The notes under the pieces are model-generated. The model was not told the origin of the DNA. It made no database searches and worked only from the letters and a program-made list of their open reading frames with translations. A stretch of DNA of 53,248 bases, taken from Bordetella parapertussis (GTDB taxonomy: Bacteria > Pseudomonadota > Gammaproteobacteria > Burkholderiales > Burkholderiaceae_B). This document shows, in pieces, positions 26,548 to 35,300 of the stretch. Position 1 is the stretch's first letter. Each line of letters opens with the position of its first letter. The translations under genes were made by a program, and so were the position numbers. The stretch lies in contig CAMBZR010000016.1 in assembly GCA_945872285.1 (NCBI GenBank), positions 1 to 53,248 on the forward strand, given 5' to 3'.

Positions 26548-28674
26548 TCATGCCGCACGCCCTTGACGGGCACCGAGGGTGATTCTTAGATTGCCGTGCG
26601 CATCTAGCGTAAAGACATCGCCTGGGCCAATCACCACAGTCGAGCCGGGTTGTTCAACCAACGCGGGCCCCTCGTAACGCTGCGCGATGCGCAACTGTTC
26701 AAGCGACAGCACCGGTGTTTGAATATAACCCTCGATATCCGGAAAAAAGACTTGGCGCGAACGCTTGGCCTGTGCAAGCTGGTCGGCGGGCGCCTGTGAC
26801 GAACGCACTTCAGCACTGAGAGCAGCGTTCGCCGAGGCCTCGACGCGCCAATTCACAGCTTCGACCCGTTGGCCGATCAATTTTCCGCCAAAGCGGGCTG
26901 CATAGGCTTGAGCAAAGGAGGCCTCGATGGTGTTCTGTTCGGTCTGCACCAACTGCGCAGGCAATTCAGTTTCGACTTCAAACCCTTGGCCAACATAGCG
27001 CATATCCGCGCTACGGCGAAACGAAATCTTTTCTCGTGCAACACCCGCCGTTGCCAACTCTTTGCATAAGGCCTCTTCCATCCCTTGCAATAAGGCCTCA
27101 ATCACTGGCCAGTCCATCTCGCTTAAGCGTGCATAGCGCGTGCGAACCATGTCCATTTTCATTGGCGCAACCAGCAAGCCAAAGGCTGAAAATACACCCG
27201 CATTGGCTGGCACCAGCAAATCAGTGCCACCACAACGACGCGCGACTTCGCGTGCGTGAATCGGGCCTGCGCCACCGAAGGCGAGCAAGGTATAACGTCG
27301 AATGTCGCGGCCATTTTCGACCGCATGAATTTTGGCGGCCACTGCCATATGCTCGCAAACAATCCGATGAATCCCGTTGGCCGCTTCGACAATACTCAAC
27401 CCCAAGGGGCGCGCAACATGTTCTTCGATCGCTTGCTCGGCTAAGTCCAGACGCAAACTCACCGCACCGCTTAACGTACCCTGCGGATCAAGATAACCCA
27501 ACACCAAGGCCGCATCGGTCACCGTGGGGCGTGTGCCGCCCAAGCCATAACACGCGGGCCCAGGGCTTGAGCCTGCGCTCTGAGGACCAACTTTCAGCAA
27601 ACCTGTGGTGTCAACGTGCGCAATGCTGCCACCGCCCGCACCAATCTCAATCAGGTCGATCGTCGGTAAACGCACCGGCAGCCCACTGCCTTTTTTAAAC
27701 CGTTGCTGACGCGCCGCTTCAAACTCTGTCGTAATCGACGGACGCCCGTTCGAAATTAAACACGCCTTGGCTGTCGTGCCGCCCATATCAAACGCCATCA
27801 CATTCGGTGTCTTTGACACACGAGCAGAATGCGCCGCACCCAAGGCACCCGCCGCCGGCCCCGACTCAAGCATGCGAATCGGCATGCGCTCACCGAGCTC
27901 TCGAGAAATCACACCACCATTTGACTGCATGATATGCAAGGTCGCGTTCAGCCCGGTTGCCCGCAAGCCGTCTTCAATCGCACCTAAGTAGCTACCAACC
28001 ATAGGCATGACACACGCGTTGAGCACCGTCGCGACGGTACGCTCGTATTCACGGATTTCGCCCAACACTTCAGACGATAATGAAATCGATAGCTTGGGTG
28101 CAATACGCAGTGCGATCGCTTTCACACGCTGTTCGTGAGCGGGGTTGGTAAAGCTATGTAAAAAGCACACGGCAATGGCGCGCACCCCAGCATCGCGTAA
28201 CTGCCTAACGACTTGCTCGACCTCTTGATCTTGCATCGCAATCAAGACCTGCCCCGCAGCATCCACGCGTTCACGCACCTCAGCTCGCAACGCGCGCGGC
28301 ACAATCGCATCAGGCCCCGGCGCAGTCAAGTCATACAGATCGTAGCGCAACTCGCGTGCGATCTCGATCACGTCACGAAACCCTTCGGTTGTGATCAAGC
28401 CGGTGACAGCGCCTTTGCGCTCAATCACAAGATTTGTCACCGCAGTGGTTGCCCCGACCACCACGTCGGTCACTTGAGCAAGCGTCAGGTCGTGCTCTTT
28501 AAGCAAGGCCAGTAAGCCCAACCGAATCGGCATCACAACATCGGGCGCACCCGTCAGGACCTTTGAGGTGAAGATACTGCCATCGTGACCGAGTAATACC
28601 AAATCGGTAAAGGTGCCCCCGATATCAAACGCAAAACGATACTGCTGGCTAGAAGCTAGCGCCTGAGCACTCAT
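26548..28674 (-). CDS. hyuA: Hydantoinase A / 5-oxoprolinase family subunit
   Basis: Alpha-type subunit (708 aa) with an actin-like ATP-binding fold. The phosphate-binding motif FAFDIGGTFTDLVLL is near residue 14, and a second motif MAFDMGGTTAKACLI lies near residue 295. GAGGGSIAHVD and LLAFGGAGPIHA are also family marks. It binds ATP and activates the cyclic amide for ring opening with HyuB. It starts 2 bases after the stop of the preA-like gene, indicating cotranscription and coupling. Confidence 0.94.
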   Translation of the reverse strand: MSAQALASSQQYRFAFDIGGTFTDLVLLGHDGSIFTSKVLTGAPDVVMPIRLGLLALLKEHDLTLAQVTDVVVGATTAVTNLVIERKGAVTGLITTEGFRDVIEIARELRYDLYDLTAPGPDAIVPRALRAEVRERVDAAGQVLIAMQDQEVEQVVRQLRDAGVRAIAVCFLHSFTNPAHEQRVKAIALRIAPKLSISLSSEVLGEIREYERTVATVLNACVMPMVGSYLGAIEDGLRATGLNATLHIMQSNGGVISRELGERMPIRMLESGPAAGALGAAHSARVSKTPNVMAFDMGGTTAKACLISNGRPSITTEFEAARQQRFKKGSGLPVRLPTIDLIEIGAGGGSIAHVDTTGLLKVGPQSAGSSPGPACYGLGGTRPTVTDAALVLGYLDPQGTLSGAVSLRLDLAEQAIEEHVARPLGLSIVEAANGIHRIVCEHMAVAAKIHAVENGRDIRRYTLLAFGGAGPIHAREVARRCGGTDLLVPANAGVFSAFGLLVAPMKMDMVRTRYARLSEMDWPVIEALLQGMEEALCKELATAGVAREKISFRRSADMRYVGQGFEVETELPAQLVQTEQNTIEASFAQAYAARFGGKLIGQRVEAVNWRVEASANAALSAEVRSSQAPADQLAQAKRSRQVFFPDIEGYIQTPVLSLEQLRIAQRYEGPALVEQPGSTVVIGPGDVFTLDAHGNLRITLGARQGRAA

Positions 28675-28676
28675 AC

Positions 28677-29993
28677 TTAGCCCTTAACTTTTGAGAGCTT
28701 GATGCCACGTTCAAAGCCATTTTCGAATTTCTTAGACTCAAACACGTTGTCTTTAATCGAGAAAAACTCTTGTAACACCCGCTGCTCATCGGTGGTCGTG
28801 TGCATCGAGGTGGCATCAAACGGGCAGGTTTGCGTGCACATTTCGCAGCCAATACAGTTAGCATGAATCGACTCGACCGAGCCGTCACCCTGCGCCAAAG
28901 CATCATAAAAACAGGTTTGAATACAAATCGTACAGGTTGGATTTTTACAGGCCTCAGAGGCAATTTCACTGTGCATGCGGGGCTTACGAAACTGCTCGCC
29001 ATAATCCTTCACGGCTGCGCGCGAGGCAATACCTGTCATCGAGGCGATATCTGGATAGCCATGGGTATCCATAAAGTTATCAAGCCCTGTAATCATGCTG
29101 GGCAGGTACTTGATCCCTTTGAGCATCAGCACCGAGCCAACTTGAACGAGTGGCGCGCCCGTCATAATGAACTCAACGATATCTTTGTGATCGTAGATGC
29201 CGTTCGATCCGGTAATTGGCATGCCCAATTCTGTATAAATGCGATTGACCCAACGCAGCGATAAGGCTTTAGCCCAGACCCCACCGATCCCTGCAGGCCC
29301 ACCCAAGCGAGGCAATCCGGTTTCGATATCAACAGAAAATCCTGTGTAGCGATTGGTGGCGGTCACACCGGCCGCACCTGCTTCTTTAACCGCCCGCGCT
29401 ACATCGAGCACACGCGATTGATCTGGGGTGAGTTTAATAATGACCGGGATCTTAACGGCCTCGCAGACGCGCGCAGTTACCTCGCGCGCAATCTCAGGTT
29501 CTTGCCCAATCATCGAGCCGCCATGCACACCGGGCATCATGGCCGGATGCGGACAACCAAAGTTCAACTCGACCATAGGCAAGCCGCAATCCTCGATCGT
29601 GCGGCAAATATCGATCCAACTTTGTATGGTTTTTCCGCCGGCGCTACCAATCAAATGTGAGCCTTGATCTTGCGCGTACTTGTTAAGGTCTTTTAAATGC
29701 GGAATCCATTCACGCAAGGGCGTACTTGAGTAACCCGAACGGCTGTAGAACACAAAATTCTTGTTGACCTTACCTTTAATCAGTTCATTTTTTTCATTCA
29801 GAATCGCGTACTTTGAATTTTGCGTCAAACGCGCCATATCTTCGATGTCAGTGAGGGTCTTGATAATCATCCCACCTGCACCGGCATCAACACACTCGCG
29901 AATCACTTCAGGGCTATTGGTGGTTTCAAGCGACGCTATCACCACGGGATTCTTAAATTTGACGCCACAAAAATCTAAAGAGAGATCAGCCAC
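28677..29993 (-). CDS. preA: PreA-like dihydropyrimidine dehydrogenase-family flavoprotein with two 4Fe-4S motifs
   Basis: FMN-dependent reductase (438 aa) related to the PreA subunit of bacterial dihydropyrimidine dehydrogenase. Residues 1-310 form the dihydroorotate-dehydrogenase-like barrel (KNPVVIASLETTN, IIKLTPDQS). Residues about 335-395 hold two ferredoxin motifs: CKNPTCTICIQTC and CIGCEMCTQTCP. After NFGCPHP the loop reads GGSMIGQEPE, without the cysteine found just before GQDPE in mammalian dihydropyrimidine dehydrogenase (Cys671). No PreT partner gene is next to it. The start is GTG at 29993, with AGGGG seven bases upstream. In this operon it probably reduces a ring C=C bond; the gene symbol marks the family, not proven function. 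Confidence 0.9.
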   Translation of the reverse strand: MADLSLDFCGVKFKNPVVIASLETTNSPEVIRECVDAGAGGMIIKTLTDIEDMARLTQNSKYAILNEKNELIKGKVNKNFVFYSRSGYSSTPLREWIPHLKDLNKYAQDQGSHLIGSAGGKTIQSWIDICRTIEDCGLPMVELNFGCPHPAMMPGVHGGSMIGQEPEIAREVTARVCEAVKIPVIIKLTPDQSRVLDVARAVKEAGAAGVTATNRYTGFSVDIETGLPRLGGPAGIGGVWAKALSLRWVNRIYTELGMPITGSNGIYDHKDIVEFIMTGAPLVQVGSVLMLKGIKYLPSMITGLDNFMDTHGYPDIASMTGIASRAAVKDYGEQFRKPRMHSEIASEACKNPTCTICIQTCFYDALAQGDGSVESIHANCIGCEMCTQTCPFDATSMHTTTDEQRVLQEFFSIKDNVFESKKFENGFERGIKLSKVKG

Positions 29994-30026
29994 GCGTTGC
30001 CCCTAAATTAAGCGAAATTAAATCAA

Positions 30027-30045
30027 TGAAAAAGGTCAGAGACCT
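30027..30045 (-). terminator. Weak intrinsic terminator candidate after marR
   Basis: Read on the minus strand, AGGTC-TCT-GACCT (30033-30045) is followed by a T-run (30029-30033 region). It begins at the marR stop codon. The 5-base stem is weak, so it may only reduce read-through from marR into the preA-hyu genes. Confidence 0.35.
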
Positions 30046-30659
30046 CAGAGCTCACCCACTCGACGCCCGCGCGCCTTTAAAGTCTCGCCACTTGGTCGCA
30101 GCGAGGTGCGACCACTGTCGTTATTGCCCTCGACCAGCCGCCCGAGAAGCGCCATGAACACCTGGCGATCAGCAGGATTGAGTGGGCTCAGCAATTGCTG
30201 TTGTGATAACTGCATATCTTTTTGATAACGCTGTACGAATTTTTTTCCGTCTGGCGTGGCCAAGCATAATTTGCGTCGACGATTCTGCGGATCGACTACC
30301 CGAGTGAGCAGACTGCGGTCTTCAAGACGCCTGAGAATCTCTGCAACGTTGGCGGGATCGAGTCCAAGCTCAGCGCCAAGGGTGGCCTGATCGATGCCTG
30401 GCCGGCGGATCAAAATGCTGAGCAAGCCAAACTGCACAGGGGTCACTTGCCCATCGGCCACGCGGGCCGAAAACATGGCCACGTGAATTTGATGCAATCT
30501 GCGCACTAAATAGCCCGGTCGATCCCAAATCGTGTGGTTGGCCGGGGAGTCGTTGGCGGTGACGTTGGAAACCGTTGGCACGACCACCAAAGCGGGTTGC
30601 GCACGCGCGGCAGGTTTGGGGCCTAACTTGGGTGACACAACACGCACACTTTTACTCAC
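30045..30659 (-). CDS. MarR family transcriptional regulator
   Basis: DNA-binding protein (204 aa) with a winged helix: QFGLLSILIRRPGIDQATLGAELGLDPANVAEILRRL contains the helix-turn-helix, in pieces typical of MarR, followed by the wing DPQNRRRKLCLATPDG. It has an unconserved 45-residue N-terminal extension. The start is GTG at 30659, supported by GAGG six bases upstream. It is the first gene before preA-hyuA-hyuB-binding protein-hydroxylase and likely controls them and itself through the direct repeats upstream (30678-30705). Ligand is probably the pathway substrate or an intermediate. Confidence 0.92.
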   Translation of the reverse strand: MSKSVRVVSPKLGPKPAARAQPALVVVPTVSNVTANDSPANHTIWDRPGYLVRRLHQIHVAMFSARVADGQVTPVQFGLLSILIRRPGIDQATLGAELGLDPANVAEILRRLEDRSLLTRVVDPQNRRRKLCLATPDGKKFVQRYQKDMQLSQQQLLSPLNPADRQVFMALLGRLVEGNNDSGRTSLRPSGETLKARGRRVGEL

Positions 30660-30677
30660 GGCACGCCTCGATCAACG

Positions 30678-30705
30678 GTTCGTATACTGATTGTTCGTAT
30701 ACTGA
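30678..30705. promoter_or_regulatory. Direct-repeat operator candidate upstream of marR
   Basis: GTTCGTATACTGA occurs twice exactly, at 30678-30690 and 30693-30705, period 15. Each contains the palindromic core GTATAC. It sits 18 bases upstream of the marR GTG start, where an autoregulatory operator is expected; TATAC-type text could also include a -10 element. The assignment to MarR is inference from position. Confidence 0.6.
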
Positions 30706-30796
30706 CAGTTGATTGTGGAGCTAACCGACCTTGGTTGTCAAGCAAAAAGACAAGGGGCGGCTAAAACCGGCTACCGGCGCAAACTCGGCATCTTAG

Positions 30797-31147
30797 GATG
30801 GCAGGCACAAGTCGATTGGCACTGGCTACAGCTCTTTCGCGGCGCTACAGACCACCCGCTTTAGCTACCTCAAAATTGACAAAAGCTTTACTTCCACACT
30901 CACCACAAAAGCTGAAAGCCAAATTTTAATAAAAAGTATTATCGATCTGGCCAAGAACTTGGGGCTACACTGCATCGCAGAAGGCATCGAAACGGCTGCA
31001 CAACTCAAGCTATTGCAAGACTTAGGCTGCCGCTCAGGCCAAGGGTATGACTTGCATCGACCCGTCAACCGTCAGCAACTCGAGCACTTAATTGACTTGC
31101 CACCATCACAGACTGTTCTTTTGACTCAACAAGCAACACCCACCTAA
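30797..31147 (+). pseudogene. C-terminal remnant of an EAL-domain cyclic-di-GMP phosphodiesterase
   Basis: The plus strand encodes the second half of an EAL domain: SIGTGYSSFAAL, then YLKIDKSFTS, LGLHCIAEGIETAAQL and LGCRSGQGYDLHRPV, ending at the TAA at 31145-31147. An in-frame TAG at 30794-30796 and lack of the EAL motif, metal-binding residues of the first half, and any start or ribosome site show it is a decayed or truncated gene. The sequence just upstream (30721-30796) shows no feature I recognise. The remnant probably does nothing as protein. Confidence 0.8.
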
Positions 31148-31193
31148 AAAAAGATAAACCGCTTTTGAATCATTGCTAACGAAGATCAAAAAA

Positions 31194-32186
31194 ATGAAAA
31201 ATCAACACGTTATTCTGGTTAGCCGTCCCTCTGGCTGGGTCACCGCTGAAAACTTCAAACTCGTCGACGCAGACATGCCTGTGCCAGCCACTAATCAAGT
31301 CCTGATTCGCAACCAATGGTTGTCGCTTGATCCTTACATGCGAGGCCGCATTTCTGACGCCAAGTCATACGCACAAGGGGTCAACCCGGGCGAAGTCATG
31401 GTGGGTGGCGCAGTCGGTCAGATTGTCGAGTCCAATTCGCCCGACTTTCAAGTGGGTGAAACCGTCTTAGCCGCGACTGGCTGGCGTTTATATGGCACGT
31501 TGAACGCCAAAGCCGTCACCAAGATCGACACCAGCAAAGTGAGTCCGACCGCCTACTTAGGCATTCTCGGGATGCCAGGCATCACCGCCTGGACCGGCCT
31601 GATCGATATCTGCCAACCCAAAGCTGGCGAAACCGTTGTCGTTGATGCAGCCTCGGGCGCAGTCGGCAGCGTCGTCGGACAACTCGCCAAACAGGTTGGC
31701 TGCCGCGTAGTTGGAATTGCCGGTGGCGCGCAAAAGTGTCAGTACGTCATCAGTGATTTAGGGTTTGATGCGTGTGTGGATCATCGTTCGCCAAATTTTG
31801 CCACCGAACTGGCCGCCGCCTTGCCCCAAGGGATCGACTGCCTGTTCGAAAACGTCGGCGGCGAAATCTTTGAACGCCTGCTAACGCACATGAACACCTT
31901 TGGTCGGATCGCGCTTTGCGGCATGGTGTCTGAATTTAATCGCGACGCCCATGCTTACCGCACGCTGCGTGCGATTTTGGTTAGCCGCTTACGCGTGCAA
32001 GGGTTTATCGTGTCAGACAAACTCGACACCTGGCCCGCGATCCGCAAACAACTTTACGATTTAGTGATCGCCAACAAGCTCAAGTTTCGCGAATCTGTTG
32101 CGCTTGGCTTGGCCAGTGCACCCCAAGCCTTAGTGGGCATGTTGAAGGGCGAAAATTTTGGTAAACAATTGGTGAAATTAGACTGA
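31194..32186 (+). CDS. Zinc-independent medium-chain NADP-dependent oxidoreductase (CurA/leukotriene B4 dehydrogenase-like)
   Basis: Medium-chain reductase (330 aa) that reduces alpha,beta-unsaturated carbonyls with NADPH. Family marks are WLSLDPYMRGRISDAKSY near residue 44, GILGMPGITAWTGL near residue 124 and the NADP motif ASGAVGSVVGQLAK near residue 152; zinc ligands are absent, as usual in this group. The ATG at 31194 matches the family start; a TTG at 31173 would add seven residues. It is a single gene between the EAL remnant and the cyanophycin-related genes. Natural substrate unknown. Confidence 0.9.
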   Translation: MKNQHVILVSRPSGWVTAENFKLVDADMPVPATNQVLIRNQWLSLDPYMRGRISDAKSYAQGVNPGEVMVGGAVGQIVESNSPDFQVGETVLAATGWRLYGTLNAKAVTKIDTSKVSPTAYLGILGMPGITAWTGLIDICQPKAGETVVVDAASGAVGSVVGQLAKQVGCRVVGIAGGAQKCQYVISDLGFDACVDHRSPNFATELAAALPQGIDCLFENVGGEIFERLLTHMNTFGRIALCGMVSEFNRDAHAYRTLRAILVSRLRVQGFIVSDKLDTWPAIRKQLYDLVIANKLKFRESVALGLASAPQALVGMLKGENFGKQLVKLD

Positions 32187-32250
32187 GCAACCCAACGGTA
32201 TGCCTGAATATGAGGCGCGTGACGCGCTCATCTCGCAAGACGTCCATGGC

Positions 32251-32715
32251 TCATAAAAAGCGGTCTAAGATGCGGCGACTTTGTTTGTCAAGCGCCTGCA
32301 TGTCGGGCAACATAAATCTTAAACCATGACTATCCGTAATCATCAGCGTCCAGGTGCTAAGGCGTCGGATATCTTCTTCGCTCTTAAGAATCAGCTTGGT
32401 TGCTCCGCGATTCGTGATGACCTCCCAGATGCTGGGCGTTGAAAGCGTTGATACACTCCCGATGCGCTGAATCGTCGGCATGACTTCGCGCGACGCAACC
32501 TCTTGGGCGATTAAGTCGCGCGTCGCCTCAGACAAACCGGACAAATCATCGACCCAGGCAAGCTCTTTGCCCTCGACACTCACAAAGGCTAAAAATTGCT
32601 CGGGCGCGTGCAGCGGAAACGCCCGCACCGGCGTCACCCCAACATGTACCTGTCCGTCGGACAAGGTCAGCACCAAGCGGCCAGCCTGATTACGCTCGAG
32701 CAAAAAATCAGACAT
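32251..32715 (-). CDS. DUF1854 family protein, cyanophycin-associated
   Basis: Small protein of 154 aa with the DUF1854 pattern: residues such as VGVTPVRAFPLHAPEQFLAF, GKELAWVDDLSGLS and the C-terminal WTLMITDSHGLRFMLPD. Genes of this family sit beside cphA and the associated ABC transporter in many betaproteobacteria. The ATG at 32715 lies 8 bases inside the end of the ABC transporter gene, so the two are coupled; a longer reading to 32940 would overlap that gene by 230 bases and is rejected. Molecular role is not established. Confidence 0.87.
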   Translation of the reverse strand: MSDFLLERNQAGRLVLTLSDGQVHVGVTPVRAFPLHAPEQFLAFVSVEGKELAWVDDLSGLSEATRDLIAQEVASREVMPTIQRIGSVSTLSTPSIWEVITNRGATKLILKSEEDIRRLSTWTLMITDSHGLRFMLPDMQALDKQSRRILDRFL

Positions 32716-35074
32716 CCGCTGCACCTTGCCGATTTTGATCAGACGCGGCAACCTGCGACGCGACTTTTGCCTCAGTGGGCATTTTTTCAGCTGGGTTGTC
32801 TGTGGCAAGCGCTGCGTCAGCGTCAACCCCAGGTTGAACCTGACGCGATTGCGCTTGATACAAGTCGTGGTAAGCCCCACCACGCGCAAGTAAATCATCG
32901 TGATTACCGATTTCGACGATTTCACCACGATCCAACACAACCAAGCGATCGGCTTTACGCAAGGTGCTCAGACGATGCGCGATCGCGATTGTTGTACGAC
33001 CCTGAATCAGATTATCAAGAGCTTCCTGAATTTCCATTTCGGTTGTGGTGTCAACTGAAGACGTCGCCTCATCCAGAATCAAAATACGTGGATCGATCAA
33101 TAACGCGCGCGCGATTGAAATTCGCTGCCGCTCTCCGCCCGACAAAGCCTGACCCCGTTCGCCCACCAAAGAATCATAGCCTTGGGGCAGGCGCAAAATA
33201 AACTCGTGCGCACGCGCTGCGCGAGCTGCCGCCACAATCTCCGCACGCGTGGCCTCGGGCTTTCCGTAGGCAATGTTTTCAGCAATCGTGCCAAAAAACA
33301 AAAAGGGCTCTTGCAGAACCAGACCAATATTGCGCCTGAAAGAGGCGAGTGAATACGAGCGAATATCGACACCATCGACTCGAATTCTGCCTTCAGTGAC
33401 ATCATAGAAACGACAGATCATGTTGACAAGCGAACTTTTTCCCGAGCCGCTGTGACCGACCAGGCCGATCATTTCACCCGCGCCGATACTTAAATTGACG
33501 TTGCGCAAGACCGTGCGACTGCCGTAACGAAAGCCCACGTTGCGCAGTTCGATTCGCCCTTGCACACGGTCAAGTGGCACGGGGCGCTGCGCATCGGGCA
33601 CGCTCGAGACATGATCCAGAATGTCGAAGATGCGTTTCGCACCGGCAGCCGCCTGCTGGGTGTGCGACACAATCCTGCTCATCGAGTCAAGCCGAGTATA
33701 AAAGCGGCCGATATAGGCCAGAAAGGCGGCCAGCACACCAACGGTGATGGTACTGCTTGCCACCTGTAAAATCCCAAAAATCCAAACCACCAACAGACCG
33801 ATCTCAGTCAAAAACGTCACGGTCGGAGCAAACAACGCCCACACCTTATTGATGCGATCATTGACCGCCAGGTAACGATCGTTGGCTTCACGAAACCGCG
33901 CGACCTCGCGATGCTCTTGGGCAAAAGCTTTGACCACACGAATGCCCGGGATCGTATCGGCCAATACATTGGTAAGTTCGCTCCAGGAGCGATCAACTTT
34001 TTCAAAGCCAAACCGCAAACGATGACGCACTAGATGAATCATCCAGATAATCGCAGGCAAGGGAATTAGCGTCGTGAGTGCCAGCCAAGGGTCAATCGAA
34101 ATCAAAATACACGCAGTCATCACGATCATCAGCACATCGTTGGCAAAATCGAGCAGATGCAACGACAAAAACAGATTAATTCGATCGGTTTCGCTACCGA
34201 TACGCGCCATCAGATCGCCCGTACGCTTGCCACCAAAATATTGCAAGGACAGGGTTTGTAAATGCGTGAAGGTTGCTATGCGCAAATCGGCGCCAATACG
34301 CTCGCTGACCCAAGCCAGTAAATAGGTACGTGCCCAACCGAGCAGCCATGCCAGCAAACCTGCGACAACCAAACCCGTGAGGTACAAGCTGACCAAGTCG
34401 TAATTGATGGGCTTGCCGTTTTGAAACGGAATCAAAATATTATCCATCAGCGGCATCGTCAGGTACGGCGGTACCAGCGTTGCTGCCGTTGACATCAATG
34501 TCAGAACAAAGCCCACAATCAACGGTAATTTGTAAGGCTGCGCAAAGCGTGCCAGTCTCAATAACGCCCAGGTATCGCTTGGCCCGACCGGATCGCGATC
34601 ACAAACGGCGCAATCATCTTGATCGGGTGCATAAGGCGTGCCACAACTTGGGCAAGACGCCGCACTTGTCTCGAGCGCGCGCAAGGGATCTGCAAGCTTT
34701 TGTTGCAGACTGACAAACAACTCGCTGAGTCGGCTGACTGCAGGTGCCATGCCAAGGGTATGACGCCAAACGCCCAAACGGGTTTCGCCCTCAAAGAGCT
34801 CGATGGTACCCACGCCAGCGTGATCGCGGTGCTGCAAAGACTGTGTTGCACTTAGGGGCCAACTCACCCACTGGTGGGCCAGAGACTCGCGCGAGACCAG
34901 TCGCTCGGGTGTCAGCAGCATGATCCCTGAGACAAAAAACAGACTGGCGTCTAAGTCGGGCTCAAGCCAAGCCAGCAGCTTTTCGTTGGGGGCGAGGACA
35001 GCTTGAACCTCATGCGCCCAAGCTTGCGGGAGCATCGGACTGAACGCGGTGTCAGCGGCGCCAAGAGGTGTCAT
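32708..35074 (-). CDS. Cyanophycin-associated ABC transporter, fused permease and ATPase with N-terminal zinc ribbon
   Basis: Half-transporter of 788 aa. Residues 1-135 form a poorly conserved cytoplasmic domain; residues about 141-158 carry a four-cysteine ribbon (CPSCGTPYAPDQDDCAVC). A six-helix transmembrane domain follows (about 170-470). The ATPase domain has Walker A GHSGSGKSS near residue 538, the signature LSGGERQRISIARAL, Walker B ILILDEATSSVD and the switch AIAHRLSTL. The architecture is that of exporter-type ABC proteins. It is divergent from cphA' and overlaps the DUF1854 gene. The substrate is unknown; association with cyanophycin metabolism is known from gene context in the family. 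Confidence 0.9.
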   Translation of the reverse strand: MTPLGAADTAFSPMLPQAWAHEVQAVLAPNEKLLAWLEPDLDASLFFVSGIMLLTPERLVSRESLAHQWVSWPLSATQSLQHRDHAGVGTIELFEGETRLGVWRHTLGMAPAVSRLSELFVSLQQKLADPLRALETSAASCPSCGTPYAPDQDDCAVCDRDPVGPSDTWALLRLARFAQPYKLPLIVGFVLTLMSTAATLVPPYLTMPLMDNILIPFQNGKPINYDLVSLYLTGLVVAGLLAWLLGWARTYLLAWVSERIGADLRIATFTHLQTLSLQYFGGKRTGDLMARIGSETDRINLFLSLHLLDFANDVLMIVMTACILISIDPWLALTTLIPLPAIIWMIHLVRHRLRFGFEKVDRSWSELTNVLADTIPGIRVVKAFAQEHREVARFREANDRYLAVNDRINKVWALFAPTVTFLTEIGLLVVWIFGILQVASSTITVGVLAAFLAYIGRFYTRLDSMSRIVSHTQQAAAGAKRIFDILDHVSSVPDAQRPVPLDRVQGRIELRNVGFRYGSRTVLRNVNLSIGAGEMIGLVGHSGSGKSSLVNMICRFYDVTEGRIRVDGVDIRSYSLASFRRNIGLVLQEPFLFFGTIAENIAYGKPEATRAEIVAAARAARAHEFILRLPQGYDSLVGERGQALSGGERQRISIARALLIDPRILILDEATSSVDTTTEMEIQEALDNLIQGRTTIAIAHRLSTLRKADRLVVLDRGEIVEIGNHDDLLARGGAYHDLYQAQSRQVQPGVDADAALATDNPAEKMPTEAKVASQVAASDQNRQGAADV

Positions 35075-35248
35075 GTAAGAGGCACGCTGTGCCCATCAGT
35101 CGAGACCAACAACTGCATCGGGTAGCGCTTCATTAGGGGCCAACAAGTTCGAGTGAAAATTTTTGCTCTAGGCGAATATGGCAAGTATAACGAGCATCGG
35201 ACAGCGCAACAGGCGTTTAGGGACTTGGGTGATCGGGTTTAGCGATTT

Positions 35249-35276
35249 TGCTGCGATAATAACGAATTATTAGTAT
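35249..35276 (+). promoter_or_regulatory. Promoter/inverted-repeat region upstream of cphA'
   Basis: TAATAA-CGAA-TTATTA (35257-35272) is a perfect inverted repeat in an AT-rich patch between the divergent ABC transporter and cphA' genes. A weak -35 (TTGCTG, 35249-35254) and -10 (TAGTAT, 35271-35276) overlap it with 16-base spacing. It could be an operator-promoter overlap controlling cyanophycin genes; the 226-base intergenic gap otherwise shows nothing clear. Confidence 0.35.
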
Positions 35277-35300
35277 TGTTGCGATGCAATATATAGTGTT

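Noticed and set aside
27036..27698. 220-residue plus-strand frame opposite hyuA
   Set aside because: It is antisense to a strongly conserved gene, rich in Pro, His, Arg and Ser, and shows no recognisable domain.
32716..32940. N-terminal extension of the DUF1854 protein
   Set aside because: It would overlap the end of the ABC transporter gene; the ATG at 32715 matches the family start.
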